Source: an uncultured Lachnospiraceae bacterium
GTDB lineage: Bacteria; Bacillota; Clostridia; Lachnospirales; Lachnospiraceae
NCBI GenBank assembly: GCA_900539715.1
Contig: UQDA01000002.1
Location: forward strand, 62,001 to 126,000
Length of the DNA stretch: 64,000 nucleotides
Direction: 5' to 3'
This document shows positions 51,128 through 60,522 of the stretch, piece after piece. Position 1 is the first letter of the stretch, and every line of letters begins with the position of its first letter. Below the pieces are notes generated by a model, which saw only the letters and a list, made by a program, of their open reading frames with translations, was not told the origin of the DNA and did not search any database. The position numbers and the translations under genes are program-made.

Positions 51128-51760
51128 ATGATTTCTTATCGTGAAGCAACCCCTGGAGATATCGATGGCATTGCCCGATTATCAGCAAAATCTTTTGGAC
51201 ATTACCCATATTTTGATTTTGTATTCCGCCGTGCATTTAAAGATGATTCCTCCTATATCAACTATATGGAGAAACTGCATCGCGTTCATATTAAGGCATA
51301 TGTACCGGAAAATAAATGTTTTATCGGTGAGAAGGATGGGGAAATTGTATCTGCAGCACTTCTGCAGGATCCGTCAAAAAAGAAAGTGGAAGTAGAAGAT
51401 TATGTGAAAGCAGGCGGTCTGAGCCTGTTATTTCCGGTAGGACTGAAAAAAATATTGAATTTTTTTCATATTTCGGAAGACGCCCGTGCAGACTGTGATC
51501 AGAAATATCCGTCGGCATGGTATTTAGAAGTGCTTGCAGTGGATGGTGCCATGAAAGGATGCGGTCTGGGAAGCGGTATGCTGCAGGATTGCCTTATTCC
51601 ATATATTCAAAAACAAGGTGGTCAGGAACTTACACTCATTACAAACACAGAAAGTAATTGCAAATTTTATGCCAAAAACGGATTTCGGGAATTTTCAGCA
51701 CGTACATTGGAAGAGAATGGACAAAGAATCGGGAATTGGAGCTTTTGCCTGAGCATTTGA
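51128..51760 (+). CDS. GNAT family N-acetyltransferase
   Basis: The protein has 210 residues with a strong AAAGGAGG site upstream. The GNAT fold shows an N-terminal YREATPGDIDGIARLSAKSF, and the acetyl-CoA loop with strand 4 is WYLEVLAVDGAMKGCGLGSGML (about 137-158, given by position), followed by LTLITNTESNCKFYAKNGF near 177-195. The acceptor substrate is unknown. It is monocistronic. Confidence 0.9.
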   Translation: MISYREATPGDIDGIARLSAKSFGHYPYFDFVFRRAFKDDSSYINYMEKLHRVHIKAYVPENKCFIGEKDGEIVSAALLQDPSKKKVEVEDYVKAGGLSLLFPVGLKKILNFFHISEDARADCDQKYPSAWYLEVLAVDGAMKGCGLGSGMLQDCLIPYIQKQGGQELTLITNTESNCKFYAKNGFREFSARTLEENGQRIGNWSFCLSI

Positions 51761-51965
51761 GTGACGTGTGGCCTGTGGGGAAGTGACATCTAACTATGCG
51801 CGAAAGTCAAGTTTAACGAATAGTTACGAGAAAAACGCATAGATTTCCGCATTTTATCCGGCTTTTCACTTCTCATCCGCACTACATCATTCTACTCCGC
51901 TTTCCTGTTACTTTTTCACTATTCTAACAGTCTGTCAAAATAAATGGTTATAATGATATCTGATA

Positions 51966-52010
51966 AATAAATACGGCACTGCAGCTTTTCGCCACACTGC
52001 CGTATTTATT
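51966..52010. terminator. Bidirectional terminator between the GNAT gene and dtd
   Basis: 13-base perfect arms AATAAATACGGCA / TGCCGTATTTATT with a 19-base loop lie 18 bases after the dtd stop. AT-rich ends allow termination from both the dtd side and the GNAT side. The 200 bases between it and the GNAT stop (51761-51965) hold no gene that I can see. Confidence 0.78.
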
Positions 52011-52027
52011 TTGAAAATCTTTTACGT

Positions 52028-52480
52028 TTAAATTCCAAGCTCTTTTGAATCCAATACAATCGTAAACGGTCCATCATTTTGAAGGCTTACTTTCATATCA
52101 GCTCCGAATACGCCTGTTTTAACGACAGGCACTTCTTTTTTACAGGACTCTATCACATACTGATAAAGTGCCTCTGCATGAGCCGGCGCGCCTGCCTTTA
52201 CAAAGGATGGGCGGTTACCTTTTCGGCAGTCAGCATACAGGGTAAATTGGGAAACCAGAAGCAGACTGCCGTCAACATCTTTCAAAGCCAGATTTGTTTT
52301 CCCGTCAGCGTCTTCAAATATACGCAGTCCAATCAGTTTTTTGATCATTTTATCGGCAACTGCCTCTGTATCTTCGTCTGAAACGCCTATCAGGACAAGA
52401 AATCCCTTGCCGATTTCCGAGTAGATGTTTCCGTCTATCGTCACGTCTGCCTGAGTAACACGCTGTATAACAAATCTCAT
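52028..52480 (-). CDS. dtd: D-aminoacyl-tRNA deacylase
   Basis: Dtd removes D-amino acids mischarged onto tRNA. The product has 150 residues, the usual length. It begins MRFVIQRVTQADV and has the catalytic SQFTLYADCRKGNRPSF region (near 77-93) and the NDGPFTI motif near the C-terminus (Gly-Pro cis motif partner). Its start overlaps the stop of the AI-2E family gene upstream by 4 bases. Confidence 0.97.
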   Translation of the reverse strand: MRFVIQRVTQADVTIDGNIYSEIGKGFLVLIGVSDEDTEAVADKMIKKLIGLRIFEDADGKTNLALKDVDGSLLLVSQFTLYADCRKGNRPSFVKAGAPAHAEALYQYVIESCKKEVPVVKTGVFGADMKVSLQNDGPFTIVLDSKELGI

Positions 52481-53805
52481 TTTTCTGAATCTCCTTCTTT
52501 TGTTATTCCCTGATTTTTTGCTGTCTTTTTCTGCTGTTCATCATCAGATTTTTGATAAAAGCTGCCGGTCCCTTCGTCGATGTGATCCAATGTCCGATAC
52601 TGTTCTGTATCCGTGGAAAACCCCTTTTGTTTCAGGTGATGATTGGTTTGACGCTTTAACAGTGCATAAAACACCGCAAATGTAGGTACGCCGAGAACCA
52701 TTCCGGGGACTCCCATGATCCCACTGAAAAGGGTGATAGAAAACAGCACCCAGAAGCCCGGAAGCCCTGTGGATTCGCCAAGAATTTTGGGCCCGAGGAA
52801 ATTTCCATCAAACTGCTGGAGAGCAACGACAAATATGATAAAGTATATACATTGAACCGGATTTACCATCAGGATGAGCAGCGCGCTCGGGATTGCCCCG
52901 ATAAACGGTCCGAAAAACGGGATGATATTGGTGACTCCTACTATCACACTGATGAGCATCGGATAAGGCAGTTTTAATATATTTGCGCCTACAAAGCAGA
53001 TAATTCCGATGATAAAGGAATCCAGTATCTTACCGCTGATAAAGCCGCCGAAAGTAGAATTGATAAGTCTTGCATCCTCAATAAAGTCATTGGCATAACG
53101 GGTATCCAAAAACGCGTATATCAGTTTTTTGGCCTGTCCAAGAAATTTCTCCTTGCTGGCGAGTAGGTAAATGGAAATAATGAGTCCAAGGATAAGGTTC
53201 CACAAAGCCTTTGCCAGGCTTATCATGCTCAGTGATACTGTTTTTAACAGGTTGTTTATCTGAGGCAGGATACTTTTGTTCAGCCATTCTTCAATATCCA
53301 CGGAATAAGTATCAATCAGCATCACTACGGTTTGTTCAATATCAGGATTGTCTGCCAGAAGCTTCTGCGCCCAGATACTGATATTGGAAACATATTCCGG
53401 AAACAGCTTGATGATACTCTGAATGCTGGAAATAACCTGAGGGATAACCACGCGGAAAAATCCTGACAACAGGAAAAAAACAAATATCAATGCCAGAATG
53501 ATGGAAACGCCGCGGCAGATGCCATTCAGAGCCTTCTCCTTTGATTTCAGCGACGGGCGCTTTGCAGTGAGCTTTCCCAACAGAGGATGCAGGAACCTAC
53601 GCTCCAGCGTATTGACGATAGGACACAAAAGCCATGCCAGGATAAAGCCGTCTATGATAGGCATACAGATGTGCAGCAGGCTGCTCAGATGTTTGCGCAG
53701 GATGCCGCCGTGAAACATAAGATAATAGGCAGTCAGACCGCCGACGATAACCAGCAGCGCGGTAACGCCCCAGTAGAGATATTTTTTGTCCCAGCGAAAT
53801 TTCAT
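52477..53805 (-). CDS. AI-2E family transporter (PerM-like)
   Basis: The protein has 442 residues from ATG 53805 (ATGGAGG about 8 bases upstream). About eight membrane helices are arranged as in the AI-2E_transport family, with the typical VIGVTNIIPFFGPFIGAIPSA segment (given by its position near 290) and a late LGPKILGESTGLPGFWVL stretch. The family name comes from TqsA; many members are transporters of unknown cargo or Na+/H+ antiporters. The C-terminal tail of about 60 residues is charged and cytoplasmic. Confidence 0.92.
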   Translation of the reverse strand: MKFRWDKKYLYWGVTALLVIVGGLTAYYLMFHGGILRKHLSSLLHICMPIIDGFILAWLLCPIVNTLERRFLHPLLGKLTAKRPSLKSKEKALNGICRGVSIILALIFVFFLLSGFFRVVIPQVISSIQSIIKLFPEYVSNISIWAQKLLADNPDIEQTVVMLIDTYSVDIEEWLNKSILPQINNLLKTVSLSMISLAKALWNLILGLIISIYLLASKEKFLGQAKKLIYAFLDTRYANDFIEDARLINSTFGGFISGKILDSFIIGIICFVGANILKLPYPMLISVIVGVTNIIPFFGPFIGAIPSALLILMVNPVQCIYFIIFVVALQQFDGNFLGPKILGESTGLPGFWVLFSITLFSGIMGVPGMVLGVPTFAVFYALLKRQTNHHLKQKGFSTDTEQYRTLDHIDEGTGSFYQKSDDEQQKKTAKNQGITKEGDSEK

Positions 53806-53824
53806 TTGATAAGTCCTCCATTTT

Positions 53825-55081
53825 CTAGTTATTTTCTTCTGCGAGCTGTTCAAATTTTGCTTTCATGGTAGGGTTGTTTCGGGTAAGGCGCTTAATCGTA
53901 AGATCCTCAGCCTTATTGTTCGCCAGCCTCAGATTATTTTCAGAGGAAAGCAAGGCTTCCTTTGTCTTTTGAAGATGATCTATTGTTTTATCTATTTCAT
54001 CGATCGCCTTTTGGAAGCGTTCGCTGGCAATCCTGAAATTTCGGGAAAACTTTTCTTTAAAATCATTCATATCATCTTCAAACCTTGATATATCGATATT
54101 TTGATTGCGGATGACTGCCAGCTCCTGACGGTACTGCAGGGCATTCTGGGCCGCATTGCGCAAAAGAGTTATCATCGGGATAAAAAACTGTGGACGTATC
54201 ACATACATTTTAGGATAACGGTGCGACATATCCACAATGCCGGAATTATATAATTCGCTGTCCGGTTCCAAAAGAGAAACCAGAACCGCGTATTCGCAGT
54301 TCTTTTCACGCCGGTCTTTATCCAGCTCTTTTAAAAAATCTTCATTCTTCTTTTTGGTAGCAGTCTCATCCATCTCATTTTTCATTTCAAACATGATAGA
54401 GATAAATTCGAGCTGTTGGGTATCAAATTCCCGATAGATGTAATCGCCCTTGCTTCCGCTCCTGGCATCGTTATCCTTTTCAAAATAGGCGTTTTGGAAG
54501 CCTGTGGCACGCAGACGGTTAAATTCTATCTCGCAGTGCTGTTCCAGACTCTCCCCTACCATCTTTGTAGACTGCCGGGCTTTAAAGTCGCGATAATATG
54601 CAATCTGCTCATCTTTTAAGCGCAGCCGTTCTTCATATCCATCCTTTAATCCCTGTTCACGCAGGAGCGACTCCTGCTTAAAAGTTTCCATTTTCCCGGT
54701 TAAAAGGTCAATTTCCCGTTCCTTTTGTGCGAGCTCTTTTTCCTTCTGGGTAATAAGATTTACAGTTTCAAGCTTCTGTGCGTTTTCCTGTAATGCAAGC
54801 TGTGCTTTCAGCTGCGCTTCCTGAGCTTCTGTCTGAGCCTTGAGTTTTGATTGACTGGCAGCAAGCTGTTGCTTTAAGATAGAAATATCTTCTGCCATCT
54901 TCTGCATGGTCTGAGCCTGAACGAGTTTGACAGCCGACTGCTTTTCTGCATCGAACTGGGCCTTGCGGTCGGCCAGTTCTTTTTCAAATTCTTTATCCCG
55001 AACCTGCTTCACAATTGCTGCATAGCCGGATTCATCCACCTGAAAGACTTCTCCGCATTTCGGACATTTTATCTCTTTCAT
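53825..55081 (-). CDS. DUF2130 coiled-coil, nuclease-fold protein
   Basis: The protein has 418 residues from ATG 55081, since the upstream ATG at 55093 is part of the ATGGAG ribosome site. A CPKCG knuckle (C6, C9) opens the chain; a long coiled coil covers about 30-170. The DUF2130 domain (about 175-330) has GSKGDYIYRE and FEMKNE, which fit the D...ExK metal site of the PD-(D/E)XK fold. Another helical coil ends the protein. Family function is unknown; DNA or RNA cleavage is possible but untested. Confidence 0.87.
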   Translation of the reverse strand: MKEIKCPKCGEVFQVDESGYAAIVKQVRDKEFEKELADRKAQFDAEKQSAVKLVQAQTMQKMAEDISILKQQLAASQSKLKAQTEAQEAQLKAQLALQENAQKLETVNLITQKEKELAQKEREIDLLTGKMETFKQESLLREQGLKDGYEERLRLKDEQIAYYRDFKARQSTKMVGESLEQHCEIEFNRLRATGFQNAYFEKDNDARSGSKGDYIYREFDTQQLEFISIMFEMKNEMDETATKKKNEDFLKELDKDRREKNCEYAVLVSLLEPDSELYNSGIVDMSHRYPKMYVIRPQFFIPMITLLRNAAQNALQYRQELAVIRNQNIDISRFEDDMNDFKEKFSRNFRIASERFQKAIDEIDKTIDHLQKTKEALLSSENNLRLANNKAEDLTIKRLTRNNPTMKAKFEQLAEENN

Positions 55082-55222
55082 AAAAGTCTCCATTTCATAA
55101 AATTGGCAAATACCGCATCAGCAGATTATTTTTGCTGTGCAGTCATTTATTAGTAGTTTACAGGAAAGAAAGCTGTTTTTCAACCCTGTTCAAACACCTG
55201 TAAAAATAGTATACTGGTACAG

Positions 55223-55257
55223 GGTTACTGTTTACTGGATTTTTAGCGGACGGTAAC
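55223..55257. repeat. Palindromic element, copy 2
   Basis: The first 17 bases (55223-55239) are identical to 2678-2694. The right arm here is diverged: GTTACTGT pairs with ACGGTAAC (one G-U). It lies about 70 bases before ttcA. Confidence 0.5.
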
Positions 55258-55325
55258 GGTACAGATGCTTATGATGATAATAATACTATTATGAAAATGT
55301 CGTTTTAACGGCGGAAAGAGGAAGG

Positions 55326-56051
55326 ATGAATTTACAGCAGGTTTTAAGTCAGGTGCGCCGCGCCATAGACGATTATCATATGATACAGCCGGGAGATAAA
55401 ATAGCACTTGGTATTTCCGGAGGAAAAGATTCTCTGGCGATGCTTTATGCGATGAATGCCTTAAAACGTTTTTATCCCAATCCATTTGAAATCCATGCGG
55501 TCACGGTGGATTTGGGATTCCGGAATCTGGAGCTAGATAAGATTGAAGAATTATGTAAATTCCTGGATATTCCCTATACGATTGTCAAAACGCAGATTGC
55601 AGACATTGTTTTTAACAGAAGAATGGAAAGTAATCCATGTGCACTTTGTGCGAAAATGCGAAAAGGAGCGCTCAATGATGCCGTCAAGGCAGCGGGATGC
55701 AATAAGGTCGCCTATGCGCACCATCGGGATGATGTAGTGGAAACGATGATGCTCTCCCTTCTTTATGAGGGCAGGCTTCATACCTTTTCACCGGTCACCT
55801 ATCTGGATCGTATGGACATGACAGTTATACGTCCGCTCGTTTATATGAAAGAGGCTGATGTAATCGGTTTTATCCGGAAAAATCAGCTTCCCGTCGTAAA
55901 AAGCCCCTGTCCTGCAGACGGACATACGAGGCGGGAATATGTAAAACAGCTCATCCGACAGCTCAATCAGGAAAATCCGGGTGTAAAGGATCGGATGTTT
56001 ACGGCAGTCCAGAGGGGAATTGCGGAATGGAGACTCGATGAAAAACAGTAA
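55326..56051 (+). CDS. ttcA: TtcA-type tRNA 2-thiolation protein
   Basis: The protein has 241 residues. PP-loop SGGKDS is at 31-36; C105 and C108 (CALC) and C195 (SPCPAD) match the three cysteines that hold the [4Fe-4S] cluster in TtcA, which thiolates cytidine 32 of tRNA. It is shorter than the E. coli enzyme but contains all motifs. It overlaps the Xer-type recombinase gene by 14 bases. Confidence 0.9.
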   Translation: MNLQQVLSQVRRAIDDYHMIQPGDKIALGISGGKDSLAMLYAMNALKRFYPNPFEIHAVTVDLGFRNLELDKIEELCKFLDIPYTIVKTQIADIVFNRRMESNPCALCAKMRKGALNDAVKAAGCNKVAYAHHRDDVVETMMLSLLYEGRLHTFSPVTYLDRMDMTVIRPLVYMKEADVIGFIRKNQLPVVKSPCPADGHTRREYVKQLIRQLNQENPGVKDRMFTAVQRGIAEWRLDEKQ

Positions 56052-57090
56052 AAATTATCATGATGAAATGAATAAAGAAAATGTGCTGAAGCTGCGCCGA
56101 CTGATGGAAGAACTGCCGGAGTTTTGCAGACAGTTTTTCAGAGGGATAGAACAAACGACCTCTTCCCGCACACGCCTTGCCTATGCGTATGATCTGGGAG
56201 TGTTTTTTGGATTTCTCCATCAGAAAAATCCGGCGCTTTCTAAAATGGAGGTTACAAAATTTCCACTCTCGATATTGGACCAGGTCGCTAAGAGTGATAT
56301 TGAGGAATACATGGAATATCTCTCCTACTATCAAAAGGATGGAAACGAATATACGAATGATGAGCGCGGAAAACGCCGTAAGCTTTCTTCATTGCGTACC
56401 TTGTACAATTACTTTTTTAAGGACGAGCAGATCAAAACCAATCCGGCATCGCTCGTTCTTATGCCAAAGCTTCATGATAAGGAAATCATTCGTCTTGATC
56501 CAAATGAAGTGGCTCTCCTGCTGGACCAGGTTGAAGAAGCTTCTAAAATGACAAAAAGCCAGCAAAAATTTCATGAAAAAACGAAGAAACGAGATCTCGC
56601 TGTTCTCACACTTCTTTTGGGAACGGGAATTCGTGTATCGGAATGCGTTGGACTTGATCTGGAAGATGTAGATTTTGAGAATCTTGCGATAAAGGTAAGA
56701 AGAAAAGGCGGGTGTGAAGATATTGTATATTTTGGCGAAGAGGTAGAGGCTGCCATGAGCTCTTATCTGGATCAGCGCCTTCATATCATACCTATGGAAG
56801 GACATGAAAACGCTTTTTTTCTTTCGCTCCAAAATCGCCGCATGGCAGTCCGCAGTGTTGAAAATCTCGTTAAAAAATATGCGTCACTTGTTACGACAGC
56901 GAAGCGTATCACACCGCATAAGCTGCGTTCCACTTACGGTACGACATTATATCAGGAAACAGGAGATATTTATCTGGTTGCCGATGTATTAGGTCATAGG
57001 GATGTCAATACGACGCGGAAGCATTATGCCGCCATGAAAGATGAAAATAAGCGAAAAGCTGCAAAAAGTGTGAAGCTGAGGGAGCCCTAA
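56038..57090 (+). CDS. Tyrosine recombinase (XerS-like)
   Basis: The protein has 350 residues from ATG 56038 (GGAG 7 bases upstream). A SAM-like N-terminal domain (about 20-135) and the catalytic domain with R199 (GTGIRVSE), K223, H294-x2-R297 (HKLRS), H320 (LGHRD) and Y330 (TTRKHYA) are all present, so it should be active. The length and N-terminal DNA-binding domain resemble XerS, the single-enzyme chromosome dimer resolvase of streptococci, rather than XerC/D. No phage or transposon gene is near, which argues against a mobile integrase. Confidence 0.88.
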   Translation: MKNSKNYHDEMNKENVLKLRRLMEELPEFCRQFFRGIEQTTSSRTRLAYAYDLGVFFGFLHQKNPALSKMEVTKFPLSILDQVAKSDIEEYMEYLSYYQKDGNEYTNDERGKRRKLSSLRTLYNYFFKDEQIKTNPASLVLMPKLHDKEIIRLDPNEVALLLDQVEEASKMTKSQQKFHEKTKKRDLAVLTLLLGTGIRVSECVGLDLEDVDFENLAIKVRRKGGCEDIVYFGEEVEAAMSSYLDQRLHIIPMEGHENAFFLSLQNRRMAVRSVENLVKKYASLVTTAKRITPHKLRSTYGTTLYQETGDIYLVADVLGHRDVNTTRKHYAAMKDENKRKAAKSVKLREP

Positions 57091-57102
57091 GGCTCCCTTT
57101 TA
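57080..57102 (+). terminator. Terminator after the Xer gene
   Basis: GGGAGCC / GGCTCCC (7 bp) with the 4-base loop CTAA is followed by TTTTAT. The stop codon lies inside the hairpin. Confidence 0.78.
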
Positions 57103-57114
57103 TGCGCACATTTT

Positions 57115-59616
57115 TTATCTGTGCGGATCACGCTTCTGCCCGTGCTTGCGGAGATTTTTTTCTGTGCGCCATCGGCTGGGCCGGTAAAATGGAAGTTCTG
57201 ATGAAGACACTGTACCGAATGCCTTTTCTGATGCGGAGGTTGTTTTTTCTGCAGTCTTGTCGGCAGAGGTGTACGCTGCACTTCCCTGTCCGGGCGTCCA
57301 TTTACGGAAAGTCAGGATTACTTTAAACAGGTCTCCATCGGATAAAATATGAAGGGAACCATGTTGGATCTCGGTAAAGCTTCTTGCAATGGCAAGGCCA
57401 AGACCGCTTCCCTCCGTATTGCGGGAATGGTCTCCCCGTACAAAACGCTCAGTCAGCTCTTCCGGAGAAACGGACAATTCTGCACGCGAAATATTTTTGA
57501 CGGTAATCTCCGTTTCTTCATCGCTGTCTTTTACGATAACATAAACCCGCGTGGATGGAAGCGCATATTTAATGATATTTGTATACAGATTTTCAAATAT
57601 TCGGAAAGTTTTTTGCGGATCTAGCCGCAATACGACCTTCTCTTCCGGAAGCAGGAATTTGAATTGGAGCCCAAGTTCTTCCAGCCTGTCTTCGTATTCC
57701 AGATAACACTGCCGGATGAGATTGCAAATATCGACATCCGCATAATTTAAAGTGATATTATTGGTTGTGGCCTTACTCACTTCAAACAGGTCTTCTATCA
57801 GGATTTTTAAACGTACTGCCTTTTTATCGAGAGTAGCGATATACTCCTGCTTCTGCTCTTCTGTAATGCCCGGTTCTTTCAACAGGTTGATATAGGTGAT
57901 GATAGCGGTAAGGGGAGTCTTTAAGTCATGAGATACATTAGTGATGAGTTCCGACCTCATGCGCTGGCTTTTTACTTCTTCGTTCACCGCTTTTTTAAAA
58001 TCTGTCTGTATCTGGCGCAGCTCATTTTTGTAGCTCTCAAAAACACCGAAATCTTCCGAAAGCGCAATATCAAAATCTCCTTTAGCAATAGCGCTTGTAG
58101 CCTTTAATAGATTCTGATATTTGTCCTGAACATCTTTGACGTAACGCTTCAGCAGAAAATAAACTGCTATTGAATAAAGGATGAGCGGCACGAATCCCCA
58201 TATCCAGAAAAGGGAAATGACATACAGGACGATAAAGTTTACAATGACAAGCTTGCTGATGATTTTACGGGCATCTGTTCCAATATCAAAATTTACCAGC
58301 TCCCTATAAAAATTTTTCAGGAAACAGATGATTTTATTCCAATATCTGACGAGCAGACTATGGTGTTTGAGAAAAGATTTTTCCCTGAGCAGCCCGGCTC
58401 CGACAGTTCCTAAAACATAGCCATACATAAAATAAATAAAAAAGATAGCTCCACAGATAAAATAGAGTGTCCACTGTAAATGTGCCGGCTCCAAAATATG
58501 CTGGCTCAGATTCGGCAGGAACCATCCTTTCTGGCAGGCGCAGACAAGCTCAGCCATCTTGTCCGTAATGGATGAAGAAAAAAGTATTAAAACAGCTAAT
58601 AAATGAACTTCCAGCGGAATCCTGCATAAAGGAAGATTTTGAAACTCATAGCCCTTGTGCACGAAAAGAAAGACGGCGGCAGCGCCCAAAATCAGTGCTG
58701 ATATCCAGAAGCCCAATATCACCTGAGGGACGCCGGCGTTAATATAGCTCTCATAACGGACATAGGTATGGTTTGGAAGCGTATAGTATCCGGATATCTG
58801 TCCATAGCCGTTCAAAAAATTTTGGTACTGGCTTTGAGTCATCGCATAGACTATCTTCATATTAGAAGGAGCCGACAGGGTAAAACGATAGCGATAATAT
58901 TCATCGGTATCTTCATTATAAAAATTTACAAATGCGCTCCTGCCGTCACCATAAAATCCCCGAAAGCAGGAGGTACGGCTTTCGGAATCGACACGCTTTA
59001 AAAATTCTCCCATATCTCCTGGTACGTCGACCGCATTTCCGGTAACATTTCCGGCGTCATCATAGCTGATAAGAACATAATAGACATATGGATTTTCTGC
59101 GAGCTGCTTCCCGCTGGCAATGGCGTGAAGCGCGGCATTTGTGCTGTTGCCAATAGTAGTGCCTGTTGTAGTGTCGATAGCATAATAATCCATAAGCTGA
59201 GTCAGCTCGTTGGTAGTGGACCGCATATCGCCAAGCTCAGTAAGCGTATTTTCCCTGAATTCATGTACCTGTTCAGCAAGCGCCGTGCTTCCTGCAGAAG
59301 CATCAGGAGGCACATCTGCAAAGGCTCCGTCAAGGGAATAATCTGTATATGTCCCAAGATACTCGTCCCGGACATATAAATCTCCATAACTCCATGTTTT
59401 CTGATCGGATTTTTCGCGCAGGTACTTATACTGAACGTAATTGCTGCTGTATAGCATATCAATAAATTCTGTGCTCGTAAGAGGGTTTTCAAATTCACTG
59501 TCTGCACGGGTCTCAAAAAAAGGAAAAAATGCCATAAAACAGCAGGTCAATATTAGGATAACAGCCATTGCGATGCCAACGCTTCTGGCTTTACTGTTTT
59601 TCCATTTTGTATCCAA
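57115..59616 (-). CDS. Large membrane sensor histidine kinase
   Basis: The protein has 833 residues and a TTG start at 59616 overlapping the regulator gene by 26 bases; AAGGTGG lies about 9 bases before it. An N-terminal helix (about 14-33) is followed by a large extracytoplasmic sensor (about 35-300), then four to six membrane helices (about 305-490), a HAMP-like linker, H563 in VSHDLKTPLT, and the ATPase domain with NLYTNIIKYA (N box) and EGSGLGLAIA (G2). The sensor type is not recognised. It works with the regulator at 59591. Confidence 0.92.
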   Translation of the reverse strand: MDTKWKNSKARSVGIAMAVILILTCCFMAFFPFFETRADSEFENPLTSTEFIDMLYSSNYVQYKYLREKSDQKTWSYGDLYVRDEYLGTYTDYSLDGAFADVPPDASAGSTALAEQVHEFRENTLTELGDMRSTTNELTQLMDYYAIDTTTGTTIGNSTNAALHAIASGKQLAENPYVYYVLISYDDAGNVTGNAVDVPGDMGEFLKRVDSESRTSCFRGFYGDGRSAFVNFYNEDTDEYYRYRFTLSAPSNMKIVYAMTQSQYQNFLNGYGQISGYYTLPNHTYVRYESYINAGVPQVILGFWISALILGAAAVFLFVHKGYEFQNLPLCRIPLEVHLLAVLILFSSSITDKMAELVCACQKGWFLPNLSQHILEPAHLQWTLYFICGAIFFIYFMYGYVLGTVGAGLLREKSFLKHHSLLVRYWNKIICFLKNFYRELVNFDIGTDARKIISKLVIVNFIVLYVISLFWIWGFVPLILYSIAVYFLLKRYVKDVQDKYQNLLKATSAIAKGDFDIALSEDFGVFESYKNELRQIQTDFKKAVNEEVKSQRMRSELITNVSHDLKTPLTAIITYINLLKEPGITEEQKQEYIATLDKKAVRLKILIEDLFEVSKATTNNITLNYADVDICNLIRQCYLEYEDRLEELGLQFKFLLPEEKVVLRLDPQKTFRIFENLYTNIIKYALPSTRVYVIVKDSDEETEITVKNISRAELSVSPEELTERFVRGDHSRNTEGSGLGLAIARSFTEIQHGSLHILSDGDLFKVILTFRKWTPGQGSAAYTSADKTAEKTTSASEKAFGTVSSSELPFYRPSRWRTEKNLRKHGQKRDPHR

Positions 59617-60301
59617 CTCCCCACACCACCTTTAAATATTTCGGATTTTTCGGATCGATTTCGATTTTCTCACGGATTTTCCGGATATGAACCATTATCG
59701 TATCCGTATTGATAGCCTTTTCATTCCAGATACGTTCATAAATCTCATCGGCCGAAAATACCCGTCCGGGGTTTTTCATAAGGAGCAGCAGAATTTTGAA
59801 TTCTATCGGAGTAAGCCGGACCGGATTGCCGTCTACGAATACTTCTACCGTTTCTTCATTGAGCTCAATACCACCTATCACATGATAAGTATCCTTCTCC
59901 GGTTCTGTTTGGGACAGAGCCTCCCGATATCTGTTATAGCGTCGCAGATGGGAATTTACCCTCGCAAGCAGCTCGAGAGGAGTAAAGGGCTTGGTTATAT
60001 AATCATCGGCGCCCATATTGAGTCCCATTATCTTGTCCACCTCTTCCGATTTTGCGGAAAGCATGATAACAGGAAAGTCATAACCTTTTTCACGAACCTT
60101 CATCATCATTGTGATGCCATCCATCCGCGGCATCATGATATCAACGATAGCCAGGTCAATATCCCCCTTCTCTATTCTGTCAAGCCCCTCTATTCCGTCC
60201 TGTGCCTGACAGACTTCATAACCCTGATTTTTCAGATAAATCTCGACTCCTCCGCGAATATCCGCATCATCTTCTACAATTAAGATACGATTCCTGTCCA
60301 T
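59591..60301 (-). CDS. OmpR-family response regulator, partner of the 57115 kinase
   Basis: The protein has 236 residues from ATG 60301 (GAAAGGG site); an upstream in-frame ATG at 60361 lacks a site. The receiver has D54 (IVDIMMPRMDG) and K104 (DDYITKPF); the winged-helix domain (about 140-236) ends VVWGVGYKMEKQ. It is the first gene of the pair on the minus strand, with a promoter at 60363-60392. Confidence 0.94.
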   Translation of the reverse strand: MDRNRILIVEDDADIRGGVEIYLKNQGYEVCQAQDGIEGLDRIEKGDIDLAIVDIMMPRMDGITMMMKVREKGYDFPVIMLSAKSEEVDKIMGLNMGADDYITKPFTPLELLARVNSHLRRYNRYREALSQTEPEKDTYHVIGGIELNEETVEVFVDGNPVRLTPIEFKILLLLMKNPGRVFSADEIYERIWNEKAINTDTIMVHIRKIREKIEIDPKNPKYLKVVWGVGYKMEKQ

Positions 60302-60362
60302 ATATGAAACGCCCTTTCTGTCTGGTTGAATTCGGGATACATTAATGCTGCCCCGTTTCACA

Positions 60363-60392
60363 AGTATATCATATCAGATAATAAAAAGGCAA
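60363..60392 (-). promoter_or_regulatory. Promoter of the two-component operon
   Basis: On the minus strand TTGCCT (60392-60387) and TATACT (60368-60363) are 18 bases apart, about 60 bases before the regulator start. Confidence 0.5.
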
Positions 60393-60522
60393 ACGCTGCT
60401 CTCGCTGAACTGTTACCAGGCTTCTTCTGATATGATAAAAGGATGATAACAAAAAAATCTTGCTTTATGATTCATGAAAAACGAAAAAATTTCTAAATAT
60501 ATTCGGAAGGATAAAGGAAAAC

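Noticed and set aside
51761..51965. Possible small RNA driven by a TATAAT near 51946
   Set aside because: No acceptable -35 box accompanies it and nothing but a terminator follows, so the evidence is too thin.
56038..57090. Prophage or transposon integrase
   Set aside because: No phage, transposition, excisionase or direct-repeat attachment sequence is visible nearby; the neighbours are core genes.
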